57,980 nucleotides of DNA, from contig JAWQRN010000010.1 in assembly GCA_033557685.1 (NCBI GenBank), positions 1-57,980 on the forward strand, given 5' to 3'. Under the pieces are notes generated by a model. It searched no databases and had not been told where the DNA came from. It saw nothing but the letters and a program-made list of their open reading frames with translations. The first letter of the stretch is position 1. Every line of letters starts with the position of its first letter. Source of the DNA: Sperchopsis tessellata. Taxonomy: Eukaryota > Arthropoda > Insecta > Coleoptera > Hydrophilidae. Position numbers and translations under genes: made by a program. Positions 46,880-57,980 of the stretch are shown here, piece after piece.

Positions 46880-47530
46880 ACTCCTAATTTATTGTAGTGA
46901 AATAAACACTTTTGTGACTTTTATTTAACGTCGGCCTATTTCCGCTGCTATGGTCAATCACCGAAGCCAGGGATTAGGCTCCCACACCTGGGAATTTTGC
47001 CGCATACAGCGTTCCAACTGGAATTGGGTTCATTAACGTGCACGTGGTCTTCATTTACCAACAATACACACGACCCACATATTTACTTTCCTCCCGGAAA
47101 ACGAGAATTACAGAGACTTTTCCCTAATCACAAAAAGCCGGTCACTTCTGAGTCTTGAACCTGAGACCCCATGCTTAGTAGCCTAATTCTTAGCCACTGA
47201 GCTAACGACACGGCTCTTTTGTGACTGTAAATATATAATAAAAATTTACACTTATTTATGTAGACATGATCTTGATCATTTTAAAATATTAATAAATTTA
47301 ACCTAATATTTGTTTGTGTGCTATAAAAATTTTCATCTCTAAATGTACAAGACTTTTTTTATTTAAAAGCCAGCAATACATATTTACCAATATTTACTAG
47401 AATGCAGTACCTCTGGTGTCGTTGCACCAGAAATGGGGTCTCAAAAATGAAGTAACATTGTTATTTTCCCCCTAACTTTTAAATTTTTTACTGGAACCCC
47501 AGCAGTGGCGCAGCCAAGGGGGAGCTAGGT
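46880..47530 (+). repeat. Dispersed repeat X, copy 3, split by a SINE
   Basis: It matches 36050-36460 on both sides of the insertion at 46920-47215 and ends in the same cagtggcgcagccaag. Confidence 0.75.
46920..47215 (-). mobile_element. tRNA-derived SINE, about 296 bp
   Basis: Read on the minus strand it starts AGCCGTGTCG, with box A-like TTAGCTCAGTGGC and box B GGTTCAAGACT (pol III internal promoter), then a body rich in AAT/CC motifs, and ends CGTTAAATAAA. It is flanked by exact 11-bp duplications CTTTTGTGACT at 46909-46919 and 47216-47226. The exact duplication suggests a fairly recent insertion. Confidence 0.88.
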
Positions 47531-47689
47531 GGCTATAAATGCAAATCCTATAAAACTTGAAACGTTCATCAATTGCTAGAATTATTAAAGGAGGTAGGAG
47601 TTTTGTCATTGGTATATAGACAAGGTGCACAATAATGACAACTTTTATATGTACTATATTGACTGATGAGGTATTAATTGCAAGCGATG

Positions 47690-48120
47690 GAATTTTCAAC
47701 AGACACAACTAACACTGGTGATCTGATGAAAATCCACATCAGCTTCTGGACAACAAAAAGTGCAAGGAATGTATGGGTTTATTGGTTGGTGTGTCTCATT
47801 AGGTAATCAAATTTTATATTACATATACATGGGAAATTCAAATGCCAGTGAATGAAAAAGCACGACTCTTTTTTTAACAGAAATTTTATAATGACCACGG
47901 GACCTAACAGATGACCACCAAGTTCTCCTGACCAGACACCCCTAGCCAGTATATCAATATTGAAGAACTAAGACAAAATTTCGAAAATGCTGTGGGTATG
48001 CAAGTGTCAGCATTATTCATATTGCAAATGCTCGAAGTAGTGTTAGAAGATGTAATTAGTGCATACAAGCAAACGGAAGGCAACTTGAACACCTCAGATA
48101 ATTTAGTTTTGTTATTAAAT
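47690..48120 (+). mobile_element. mariner/Tc1-like transposase relic (C-terminal)
   Basis: Broken + frames show ENPH-like (DENPHQLLDNKK), then PSSPDQTPLAS, corresponding to the HSPDLTPLDFF box of DDE/D transposases, and RCNxCIQANGRQLEHL, matching the C-terminal RCxxCIxANGGHFEHL of insect elements. Confidence 0.6.
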
Positions 48121-48522
48121 TTTATTAAAGAATTAAATTTTTTTGTTATAAATTAGTATAATATTATGCATTTAAAATATTAATATATCAAATTATATCA
48201 TGGTTGGAAACTGATTTTTCAGCGCTTCAGGTTCAAGTGCTTTTATGTATGACTTCCACCTGGTTAGAGTTAATCAAGAAAGAAAAAATAAAATTTTCCA
48301 ACTTACTAATTAATGGATTCAGAACCTTATAGATCTGATTATAGTCTATCCACTTTCTATGCACAGCTAGAAAGATCGGATGATTCTATTTTTTCATTTG
48401 ATAAACGTGTGTTATAATTTTTAAACATGTCGTTTTTATAACAAGTTACAAGAATAACAGTTTTTGTTTAGCTATCAAAGTTTAAAATGACTTAGTAGGA
48501 TTCTGAAACTGACTCTAAAAAG
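48121..48522. other. 3' flank of the 48523-50527 gene
   Basis: AT-rich. TTTATT at 48121-48126 is a possible minus-strand poly(A) signal, about 400 nt beyond the stop. Confidence 0.35.
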
Positions 48523-50527
48523 TTATAAAACTATACAATAATTACCATCAGGCTTATCCACAATATGTATTACAGATTCTATTTCATTACATTCCAAAGC
48601 CTCTTCAACAGTTTTTGTATTTGTGCGCCGACAGACATCTTCTTTGCTGTTTTGCTTGATTTTTGTACTACTTATAAGTTTTTTATGGTAGGTTTCAATA
48701 TGACCAAATACAAAATCATTTTCTGCACAATATTCTAAAGTATCAAGTGATTTTTTTATTTTATGTTCATACTTTATTCTCTTTTTTATCGGGAAGTCTC
48801 TATGAAGATTTTCATGTACCAATCTGCGACAAGATTTCATTATTTTTTCTAGATCCTGACCATCTGCATCTGTTGGTATATTATGCCATTGTCCAAAAGT
48901 ATATTTTGGTACATCATAGCTTTGATATTTAATTTCTGATATATATGAATAATCTTCAATTTCTTCTACTGGAAAGGAAGGTCTGTACTCATCAATTACT
49001 TTAAAACAAGATTTAATTATCTTATCAAGGTCTGCTTCGTCTGAAGATTCTGGATTATTTTTTGATTGTTTATAAACAGAACGAATTGCTGGCTTGAAGT
49101 AACTTTTCTTTGATAACTTTGCTCTCTTATCAATCTTCCTTACCACTGCTGAACGCATTTTAAATCTTTTGCCAAGTAATTCAGTATCGTAGAAAACGGA
49201 TTCTTCCGAGTCATCTACAAACAAAATATCAATTTAACATTTTTGATTAATAAAAGTTATTTTTATTAGATTATGAGAGACAAAATGCACTTATCATTAT
49301 GAGTTTCAATGAAATAAACTGTCGTTTCGATGAGAATTATTGTACATATCTAATCATCAGTATCTTAAGGCTCTTCTATAATTTTAGTGTTCATACAAAA
49401 AACTATTTTGTTTTTAATATTTTTCTGGTGAATTTCTTTTTGCCAACTTTTTAGGCTGCGGTCAGTAAAATGCTTTCCTTTATTCACTCACTAGTTATGA
49501 CTTGAATAACAACAGAACATGATGGAACTATTGACCAGTAAATTTCAGTTGTTTGGATGGTAATTAGTAGTCAAAATAATGGAATTTTCTTTTGGCAAAT
49601 TAGTGTGAGCAGAATAATATAATGTGATGAAAGCCTTCAGAGTTTTTATTATCACTAAGTAAACATGAATTATGGACATTGAAAATAAAACAAACTAACA
49701 GCAACCATAATGTAGTAATATTTGATGATTATTATATGGAAACCAATTTTTAGATATCGATCAATAATTAATGTGTGCTACAAGAAACAAGAAGTTTTGT
49801 ATATGAATACTAACATTGTGCCAATGATTAAAATAATTTTAATGACATACGAGAATATTAATGAGATGGATTGCAAATAAAGATATACCAAAAGGTAAAT
49901 ATAGCTAAAATTAATACATTTGCATTAGCACTAGATCTTTCTAGTGCCAGTTCAGTAAACTGTAATTAAATGTATAAAATAACTGAAAATGGTAATATAC
50001 ATTATTTTAAATAATTGATGGTCAGCTTAAATACCATATTCTACTAAAATTTTGCATTCCTCATTATATGGAACTAATAAACCGAGTCTAGTGAAGATCA
50101 GCATTATATTTCGTGTGTATAACATTAAACAGAAAATTCTGTTTAGCAGTGTTAATATAATATAATTACTACACATGGCAATATGAGTACAAAAATGTGA
50201 AAAGAGTTTATAAATTTTTGATGTTAAAAAGAGTACATGTTCTCTTTCAAGTGTATGGTTAGTAGGTAGGTAACCCTACATTTTCCACAGAATGTAGATT
50301 TGATTCACGAATCTCGTGGTTAGAAATTCTATAAATTAATCAATTAAGTTGCTTTAGAAAACATAATATTTCAAAGTTAATTAAGGTATATTTCAGTACT
50401 TCCGATCTTTCTTTGTCACAGAGTCATAGTAAAAATTAATATGTTCAATGGATGCCATAACTTAAATAAACAAATAATATATAATAACGTACTTACATAA
50501 ATCATCGTCTGTTTCGTCTATATCCAT
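48523..50527 (-). CDS. Unrecognised two-exon gene, 240 aa, with duplicated domain
   Basis: Minus strand, exons 50527-50497 (31 nt) and 49214-48523 (692 nt); donor TTTAT|gtaagt, acceptor tttgtttgtag. They join in phase 1 to give MDIDETDDDLYDSEES..., 241 codons with stop. The ATG context (agtATGG) is strong. The protein is charged, with an acidic N-terminus, a basic stretch (RKIDKRAKLSKK), and two copies of a 59-63 residue unit: DLDKIIKSC...SFPV...YTFG (72-118) and DLEKIMKSC...DFPI...FVFG (131-181), each preceded by N-x-P. No signal peptide or membrane segment is seen. I do not recognise the family. An E-box CACGTG lies about 70 bp upstream. Being intact among dead transposons argues it is real. 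Confidence 0.75.
50497..50527 (-). CDS. First exon of the 240-aa gene
   Basis: It encodes MDIDETDDDL plus one base. Donor gtaagt on the minus strand starts at 50496. Too short for an open-frame search, but it joins perfectly in phase to the second exon. Confidence 0.72.
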
Positions 50528-50539
50528 ACTTACTGGCGT

Positions 50540-52055
50540 AAGTATTATTTAAACAAATCTTTAGATGGAAATATTTGTAATCCCTGTTGACAACAACAAA
50601 GACACGTGAATCACACTAGTTTTTGCAGATTGGCAATGGAATCTTATTTCCTATTGGTCAAAATATGACACTACAGAGGTGTAGTTTCAGTGCTTTACCC
50701 TGCAATTCAGTGTCGTGCGTTTTTTATCAATTACACTGGTTATATAAACTACTGTAGTCATACCTAAGAAAATAGAGCTATTCAAAAAAATTAAGAACCG
50801 GTTCTCCCCCCACCTTTACTACGAGTCAGGGAAAAACATTGAACCAATTTTTCTATATTTTTTATTGTCTTAAATATACACTTATGTAATTTGTAATTAA
50901 ATGAATTTAATTTTAAATATTTTCAAATAAACTAATTGCAATTTTAGTCTTTACTTTAATTTCTAACCTTTCATTTGCGTAAGAACAGTCGCTAGGCACA
51001 TATTAAGGATACCACACGTTTTATGTTGATTATATAATAGTCATAATATCAGATGTTGTTAATTATTTAAGAAATCATTTTGATTTACTTGAGATTGAAG
51101 CTAAGAAGAAAAGTGAAAATTACACACATGAGTGTGTAATTAGACACCACCAAAGGAAACACCTTTTTAAAGAAACTGTGTCAGATAATAGAGTTTTATT
51201 AGGAGGAAATTTAAATTAATGTAGTTATGTATAATTTAAACGAAGAAATTTATTCTTCAATACAAAGTTTGTTCAATATTATATTGAAGATACTGGTAAT
51301 ATGAAATTAATACTTAAACATATAGAAATATTACCAAAAGGATATTGATTTAAATTGTTTGAACGGATGATTTATATAATTTTGAGCAATTTGCAGAGAT
51401 AATAATGTGCAGAATTACGCTCTCAGTATGCTTGCATTTATTAATCAATGTAATACAATTTCGACACATCATTATTATTTGTATTACTAATTATATATTT
51501 AAAAATGAATACACATTTAATTATGCTATTAACCAGTATTACTTTCATCAATATTAGACCTAGTCTGATTTTTCAAAAAGGATATTTTGTCTCATAAGTT
51601 GTCAAATAGGCACTGCGCAGGTATTTAAATTGGATTTTCTAATTATAGTTATTATCAATTGGCGATTAAAAGCAAAGTGACTGACCTCTGTTGAGGAGAA
51701 GTGCAACACTCAGATAGCGGACCGGTACTTTCGGTAATATTCTAATACATATAATGAAATTTGGTTTTAAAGTAATAATAATAACCTTCTGGTAAACAAA
51801 ATCGAGGATACTATAAGAGGAGACTAAATAAACATTATTGAAAATAATAAAAATATTATATTTTTAATTGTTTTTAGTTTTTATTCATTTTTTTGCCCAC
51901 GATTTTTTTGATCAAAAGGTTAGCCTAACAAGTAACTTTCTTTTATAAATGTAATTAAATTTTACTGTTTATCTACTCCACAAAGTAGTAAACTATAATA
52001 TAAAATAAAAAAATATAACTTTACAAAAAGAAGAAAGCAAAAGAAGAGATAATTT
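50540..52055. other. Promoter of the minus-strand gene, then AT-rich intergenic sequence
   Basis: Little can be seen. A 9-bp perfect hairpin ATTACACAC-atga-GTGTGTAAT lies at 51119-51140. Confidence 0.4.
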
Positions 52056-52059
52056 TTAA

Positions 52060-52800
52060 ATGTTAATGTGAAGGATGAAATTGTTTCCCATTACATAATA
52101 ATTGTAAAACAGGACGAAAAGAAACAAATTTTAGCCTCAAATCTGGCTCGAAATCTAATCTGATCCTATAGTTATTTTTTTTATGAAAATCAAAGTAGGG
52201 AATCCAGTTTTGTAATTGAAAGTTGATTTCGTAATTTTTTTCTAAAAATTCTTTTGATTCAAAAAGTCGTTTCAAATTTGATATAATTAATAAGCTTCAC
52301 TCATGCTTGAAGAATTTAGTACACATTTAAGGGCATACGTTTAACACCTGGAGCCTGTCTACGATTGCTACAATGAATCCATACACAGTTTGGCGCTATT
52401 GATCGGATTTTTTAGACCAATCCACTGTGGTAACCTGACATTACCAGTGTTCCATCGCTATTGAGTCCAACACAGTTTTTGCAGTAAATATTTTGTTTAA
52501 TGAGAAAACCATATACAAGCTTAAACATTTCTTTAGCCGTCTTAGAAGTGGTATACAAAACATAAAATCCCCTTGAATGCAGTCTTTGTCAACTTATCTT
52601 ACAACGCATATCAAATTATTATTATCTGGAATATTTGTGCTTTCATCTACTTGTAATAAAAAACTTACTATTCTAAATTATATTTTTCAACATATTCTCA
52701 ATTTTGAGTTTAACTGTATTATTGGATAGGGGTATTACATATAATAAATTCTGTTGCTTTTTTTCATTAAAACGCTAAAAAATCTTTATGAACCCGACTC
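52060..52800 (-). mobile_element. hAT (ZBED5-like) transposase relic
   Basis: Broken minus-strand frames include VGLNSDGTLVMSGYHSGLV, IAPNCVWIHCSNRR and VKLINYIK, in the order of the CTDGAxAMTGxxSG, APxxxWTHCxIHRE and VKIVNFIK blocks of hAT/ZBED5 transposases. A further piece (LKRLFESKEFLEKN region) is at 52275-52063. Stops and frame changes throughout. Confidence 0.65.
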
Positions 52801-52989
52801 ATATTAGCTAAATAAATCTCTTCCTATACTAGTCGAAGTATTTAAAAATTTGGATTTAAGCAGTTGTATCAGAGATTATTTTCTACCCTGCTAGAAAACA
52901 AAACTTCATACACAACTCTATGATCTTAAACCTATATTAAACCAAGTAATTAGAAAAGCAGAGGCAGATGCGAATTCAATGCTAAACCT

Positions 52990-53790
52990 AATTATCGCCA
53001 AAAGGTGACCAGATCATACTCAAATATGTACAGTGGTTCCGTAACAAAAGATCCACAAATAATAGGCATCAGGGTGTACATCCCTACTCTAAGAATTTCA
53101 ATAACAAAACAACTACCTGAATACACATCTATTTGCTATATATATTGATACTAAAATTATTATAGAAAAAGATATCAGTAACTATGTAATATTCTCAGAT
53201 TCACGAAGAGCCATAGAAAAAATTTCAAAAAAATGTATATGTACCAAAAAAAATATAAACAATACTCAAAAGTGTTATGACTTTCAGCTAATATGGGATC
53301 CCATCAGTAGGAGCGTGCTGACCAACTTGCACTTAAAGGAACCACTGACATATTAATACCCATTAAGATTCATTGTCTGGAATACATTTCAACAGCAAAA
53401 AAAGAACTCATACAAGGCTGGCAACAATTGTGGACAGACCCTAGAGTCGTCAAACGCATTACTTATGGAACACATCACCCACACATACAACCAAAACAAA
53501 GGTTTTAAAATTTTACAATTAAATACACTTACAAGGGAATTCATCACTACATTATGTCGCTTAAAATCTAACCACTGTTGTTCCCCTCAACATCTTCATC
53601 AATTAAATCATATCATGTGCCAATGTGTCAATTACAAAAGGAACATTAATAATCTCATTTCCGAATTTACAAAAATTAATATATTTCCTCCTTTCCAAAT
53701 CAACAATCTACTAGACTTGGACAGTATTAAAGTAAATCACCTTGTATACAAATATATCAAAACTTTCAATATAGTAATTTACATTTAATA
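52990..53790 (+). mobile_element. LINE RNase H and C-terminal relic
   Basis: Plus-strand frames show GSVTKDPQIIGIRVYIP, then NYVIFSDSRRAIEKI (RNase H FSDSxSAI motif), a degraded SHxGIxGNExAD, and a tail ITTLCRLKSNHC...LHQLNHIMCQC typical of the end of Jockey-type LINE ORF2. Upstream domains are missing. Confidence 0.6.
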
Positions 53791-53794
53791 TTGC

Positions 53795-54500
53795 CATTGT
53801 CTCATCATGGAAACAAAATATCAATCTGAAACTTAAATACACAGAGTTATTAATTTTTGGAGTTTCATAAGAAACTGTTAATGATAATAATTAATAAAAA
53901 AGAACGGTATATAGAAACTCGACAAAACATAGGCAACCTACCCTAAAATAAGTTGAGTTCCAACACTAATAAGCAAAACAAAAAGTTGGGATTTTCTCAG
54001 TGAATAACTTGAGATCAGGCACAAGTTTGCAAAATAATAACGAGGCTGGTGGCAGACACAACTAACTGTAAAATTGGAAACAATTTCGTTTCAGTTGGCA
54101 TATAGCAAATTATACAACCCCTAAATTTTCATTGAAAAGGGGGTTCTCACTTCTATGTACATGGACCTATGCGAAGGTAAACAATGTAGACTTCGTAAAT
54201 TGACCAAATGACCTACTATTACATAATGCTTTGTTACGTATTGTATGTGTGTTTAGTTTAACCATGGCGAAACTCTCATTATGAATAGAAATCTTAAACT
54301 TCGAACTAAATAGTCAAAGTCACGGTAAAATTAGTCACAGTTTTGCACTGGTTTAACACATTTTACCATTAATAAAATCGTAAGGATCATACCATACCAC
54401 AGACCGAAAATCATTGATAATTTACGCACACAGTCAAGAACAGATCTTTGCATTAGGCGTTTAAGAAATGTTTACGCCATGTTTCGGAAATCATGCGGGC
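53795..54500. other. Intergenic, no gene seen
   Basis: AT-rich. No supported feature. Confidence 0.4.
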
Positions 54501-54506
54501 ATATTG

Positions 54507-55361
54507 TGTTGCCTAATTATTTGTAGCTTTATTTGACTTATTGTGACGTGAACCTTCTTATATACATGGGAGATAGGTTTTTCCAAAACGTGATAGGAAC
54601 AATAGGGCCGACATTTGTTTGGGGTAACTCCGACTAAAAGTGATACTTTCTCGTTTACAGCGGAGTATTTTTGTCGACACTGTACAAACATACGTGCTTG
54701 GCCTTAGATCATCAGCTAAGGGACAACTTTCTCTTTTGCAGTGTGGGAAATTACAATACGCGCTGTAACAGGGAAAAGAGGGACGTTTTGTACCTAATAA
54801 GGTTCGTAATAATCGTGGATTGGCCTTCTACAAACATATTGCATTTTGTATTCTTCAAGACAACAGTTTATACATACTAGCTCACAGTATCTTCGTAATT
54901 TTGGTCACATTGTTAAACAATTCAAATTCAGTAAACTTTCTATAAGTTTATGTAGTTCGGGCGCGCGAAGTTAATTGTATTTGTGTGCGTGCTTTATAAA
55001 TAATTGTTTGTGTATAATAAGATAGTTTGTAACACATTCAAATCAAACCTTTCATAAACATATACTATTCGTAATAATTCCCTACTACAACGCACGAGCC
55101 AGAGAAGCCCATACATATACACGTCTGTAGATATTAGAATTAAGGTAAGCGTAAACATTTACTCACATTTACATACAAGAAATTTACCCCGATTTACACA
55201 TAACACGACATAATCCATGCCATTATATTAACAGTTCACATAGGTCCTTCGAAGTAAATACTAACATACCCAACACTTTGCTTCTTCGAGCGTATAATTA
55301 CCAACATTTAAATTTTTTGAGTCGAATAAGTAACAACAGAAATATTGTACGGCGCACCCAA
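54507..55361 (-). mobile_element. Diverged LTR copy related to 8392-9150
   Basis: The minus strand aligns with the solo LTR: taattatacgc-cgaa, aaggacct-tgtgaactgt, gtaaatttcttg-atg-aaatg, cgcttacctta, tagacgtgt-like, ggctcgtgc and tcggccctattgt in the same order. The ends (GGCGCACCCA near 55361, TGTTGCC at 54507) are degraded versions of the LTR termini. No clear target duplication, so it is older than its relative. Confidence 0.7.
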
Positions 55362-55364
55362 TAC

Positions 55365-56170
55365 GTTGTTTGGTTTTTAGGATATTCCGTCCCGGGTAAC
55401 CACATAGAAAGCATTGAGTGTCCCGTGACCTACTTTTGTTGGGAAGCTACGACGTTTATCTTAGGATATGACTCCAAGCATCACCTCTTTACTGTTTATA
55501 TAAGGAGGAAATAGAGTGACTCTTATCAACTTTGAATCATGTCATAAATAATAATCAGATGCTAATCTCACTTTGAGATGTTCGCATTCGTACCACATAA
55601 TTTCGTATTTATTACGTGTCAATATGTTTGACCATTATTAATTTAATTTAGAATTATTTCTTCTGAAATCAAATAGAAATGTTATACAATTTGAGTTGTG
55701 TAAAGTATCAGGGTTTACCTATTTTTAAGTCCTTTACTTTTTTTCCAAATAATTGTGCGAATATCACTTAAGTATTTTAAAAATTAAAAGAAAAATGCCT
55801 GTATTAAACAAAAAAACTTTTAATGCAAAGCTGCAGATGAGAGAAAATATACAACCATTTTCAGAAACGTACATATTTCAGGAGAAACCTTTTCGTTTTC
55901 CAATCTTGCCGAAAATTTAAATAGCTCCAGAACGCGAGCAATTAGATCTAAATATAAAAGTTCATGTTAATATCTCTTGCAACTTGTTAAAACTAATTCT
56001 ATTCCGTTACTAACATACTATTTAGTCAATAATCAAATTATTATTGGCTACCATAGAGACACACTTGAATGAAATGATTCTAGCTGTTCTGTCAATCCTC
56101 TTTTTAAAAACTTTCTGTAGTGAACCCACAGAATAGTGTAAGCTCGGATTGTAAAAGTTGCCAAGAAATT
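55365..56170. other. Intergenic; 5' flank of the 56181 gene
   Basis: No coding support. Short open frames lack features. Confidence 0.4.
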
Positions 56171-56180
56171 ATCTTTTAAT

Positions 56181-56558
56181 ATGTCAAAAACAATGATAAA
56201 TGTAGGCAAGAAAAGGAGACTTCGTGCATTGCTGGAAAAGCAACAACAGTTGGGTGTTCCAGAACCTATAAGAAAATCGTTATTTGAAATTATACAGGAT
56301 AATTTAAAAGTAGCTGATAGGGTATAGTCACGTGAGTACTACTTTTACGGTGTTCCAATTGTGAATATTTGTTGTTTTTAGAGTATATTTCTACATAGAG
56401 TCATTTATATTGGGGAACATAAATGCACTGAGAAGAATGGAGAAATGATATGTGATTATTACGAAAAAGCAGTCAAGGATGTTAATAGCCACTACTGCTT
56501 AGAAAAACTAACTGGATTCATTTTATATTACCCTCAGTATTTTTGTGTAATCATTGAT
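56181..56558 (+). CDS. 5' exons of a small gene, possibly TEX47/BLUF-like
   Basis: Exons 56181-56321 (47 codons, MSKTMINVGKKRRLRALLEK..., ending VADR) and 56382-56558 (59 codons, SIFLHRVIYIG...ICDYYEKAV...LEKLTGFILYYPQYFCVIID) join in phase 0 across a 60-nt intron (gtatag...tttttag). The order LHRxIYIG, YYExxxxxxN, LTGxxLYYP resembles the BLUF-like fold of TEX47 (testis-expressed) proteins; this is inference from pattern only. A possible third exon starts at 56614 after a 55-nt intron (gtaagt...tatatgcag) and would end at TGA 56698-56700 (VYSLINVMLV...), giving a truncated protein. The real continuation may instead lie beyond the window. Short introns and clean splice sites support a gene. 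Confidence 0.55.
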
Positions 56559-56939
56559 GTAAGTTGTATTAAAATAAGATCATTATTTTTAACTTATCTA
56601 ACTTTATATGCAGGTATATTCGTTAATAAACGTCATGTTAGTTATCGTATTCCTGAGTATGGCTCTTGAATTTTCTACTTGCGATTTTATTCAGTTTTGA
56701 AATATTCGAACATTTTTCATTACTTACGGAATTACATTGTTACTCGTTATAGTAACTGGCAGTATGAATTCAACAGGAAGAACTTGATCACTTAAATTTC
56801 AATGTTTATCCCTATATACCAAGAGCTTGTCATTTAAAAAATGAATTTCGCTGTAATATTTATCTGCATGCTTTTATATAAAATTGTGATAAAAAATGTG
56901 TGGATTTCCGATGGATCTTTAAAAATTAAGGTAAATTAG

Positions 56940-57600
56940 AAAGAAAACAAGATTTACATTTATTTTTCAACATAATCCTCCGTTTAACTGAACCAATTCG
57001 AGAACCATTATGCCATTCTTAAAAAACGATTTGTGCAACTCTCTAAAATAGTTATTTACAGCATCGACCACTTAGCTGTTACCAGAAAATGTATTCCCGT
57101 CGACCTATTTCTTTAGGTTTGCAAATAAATGTAGTCGTAGGTGGGCAAATTTGAAGAGTAGGGCGGATGATGTAGCAATTCGAGTTTCAATTAGTGTATT
57201 TTGGCTATTGTCATTGCGCATATGTGAGCTAATGTATTATCCCGATGGAATATCTTCTTGATATCATTCCTCAAACTTTGTAATAAATTGTAATTCGAAT
57301 CCGAACAAGTGGCTATAACATTTGTACTAGATGGTTCCTACTTTGTCTTCTTCGGCGTGTAAAAATTCGTTCGAGTTTCAATTGAAATGCCCCAAATTCT
57401 CGGATGGACTATCGATTCGAACCGTTTTTTGTCCAATGCGACCAACCGCGGCACTTATGCCCAAAGCTTCCTTACACCCAAATGTTCGTTTAAGATTTTG
57501 TGTACACGTTCAGTTGAAATGCTTACCATCTTTTATGTTTCTCCAACTTTTAATTTGAGTTCGGCCAAAACGTTTTTTTAGATTTTTGCGATCATTTCTT
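56940..57600 (-). mobile_element. mariner transposase relic
   Basis: Broken minus-strand frames run VHKILNEHLGVRKLWA-VPRL (about 57510-57440), RDNTLAHICAM (DNA-x-xH region), LELLHHPPYSSNLPTYDY (LPHPPYSPDLAPSDY motif) and finally DYVEK near 56960. Multiple stops; dead. It lies downstream of, or in an intron of, the 56181 gene. Confidence 0.8.
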
Positions 57601-57980
57601 CGGTTTCAATTTCAATTGGGTGTCCGCTGAGGCGTAAGATTTGACTGCTTGTAAGACTATGTTTAAAGTCTGAAATCCATATAGGAACTGTTCGAAACGA
57701 CGGTAAAGAGTTTCTATGAAGTGCATCAAACTTAGTTTTGATTTTGGTAGCCGTTATTCATTCAAAAAAAAGCACTGGTAGAAAATTAAACTGGTCTGCG
57801 GTTTAATTTTTTTTTTCTGAGGTCAAGATTTTTATATATGTTTTTTTATGTACATGCTGAATTAAAAAATATAATACATTTTGCTCAATCAGGTCAGGTT
57901 TTTTACTACCTCGATTTTTAGAAAGTTGGTATTATGGAAATAAATCATATAATGGTTATGAAACTATGATGTGTATTGTC
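57601..57980. other. 5' flank of the mariner relic and unresolved sequence
   Basis: The first part probably continues the mariner N-terminal region. No other feature seen. Confidence 0.3.

Noticed and set aside
46590..46928. 112-codon plus-strand frame as a gene
   Set aside because: The minus strand carries LINE tail remnants; the frame has no initiation or homology support.
1..57980. CRISPR arrays, bacterial operons, tRNA and rRNA genes
   Set aside because: Nothing with regular spaced repeats, ribosome binding sites, cloverleaves or rRNA blocks was seen.

Overview
The window reads as nuclear DNA of an arthropod, most likely an insect. It is strongly AT-rich. Genes are split by GT-AG introns of about 55 nt to 3.2 kb, introns host snoRNAs, and the gene-poor stretches are full of decayed pogo, hAT, mariner, LINE, LTR and tRNA-SINE copies. 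No operon, CRISPR, tRNA or rRNA gene was found. The species cannot be fixed from the sequence.

The core (1-33390) is a head-to-tail array of three paralogous p68/DDX5-DDX17 (Drosophila Rm62) DEAD-box RNA helicase genes, all on the + strand. Copy 1 (only its 3' end, 1087-1863) replaces the usual Gly-rich tail with an RS domain and a Pro-rich tail. Copy 2 (13374-21751) encodes 719 aa with a Gln/Asn-rich tail. Copy 3 (about 25924-33390) is the canonical RGG-type protein of 617 aa (677 aa if an upstream ATG is used). Intron positions are partly shared: the start codon is split AT|G in copies 2 and 3, and RGL|D is interrupted in copies 1 and 3.

Copy 3 is also a snoRNA host gene. Two introns each carry a U17/snR30-type H/ACA RNA. 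Two other introns each carry a box C/D RNA with the same 18S antisense element, but with the D box shifted by 2 nt, so the two are predicted to methylate different nucleotides. Both C/D RNAs end 67-69 nt before the 3' splice site. Two further structured islands in copy 3 introns are unexplained. One transcript could thus supply both a helicase family known in RNA processing and guide RNAs for 18S maturation. This is the most interesting system in the window.

33390-48120 is mobile-element territory: a hAT with an 8-bp target duplication, copies of a dispersed repeat (one split by a tRNA-SINE), a small MITE, LINE relics and a mariner-like fragment. 48523-50527 (minus) is an unrecognised two-exon gene for 240 aa with an internal duplicated domain. 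52060-55361 holds hAT, LINE and LTR relics. 56181-56558 or beyond (+) is the 5' part of a small multi-exon gene, perhaps TEX47/BLUF-like, followed by a mariner relic on the minus strand.
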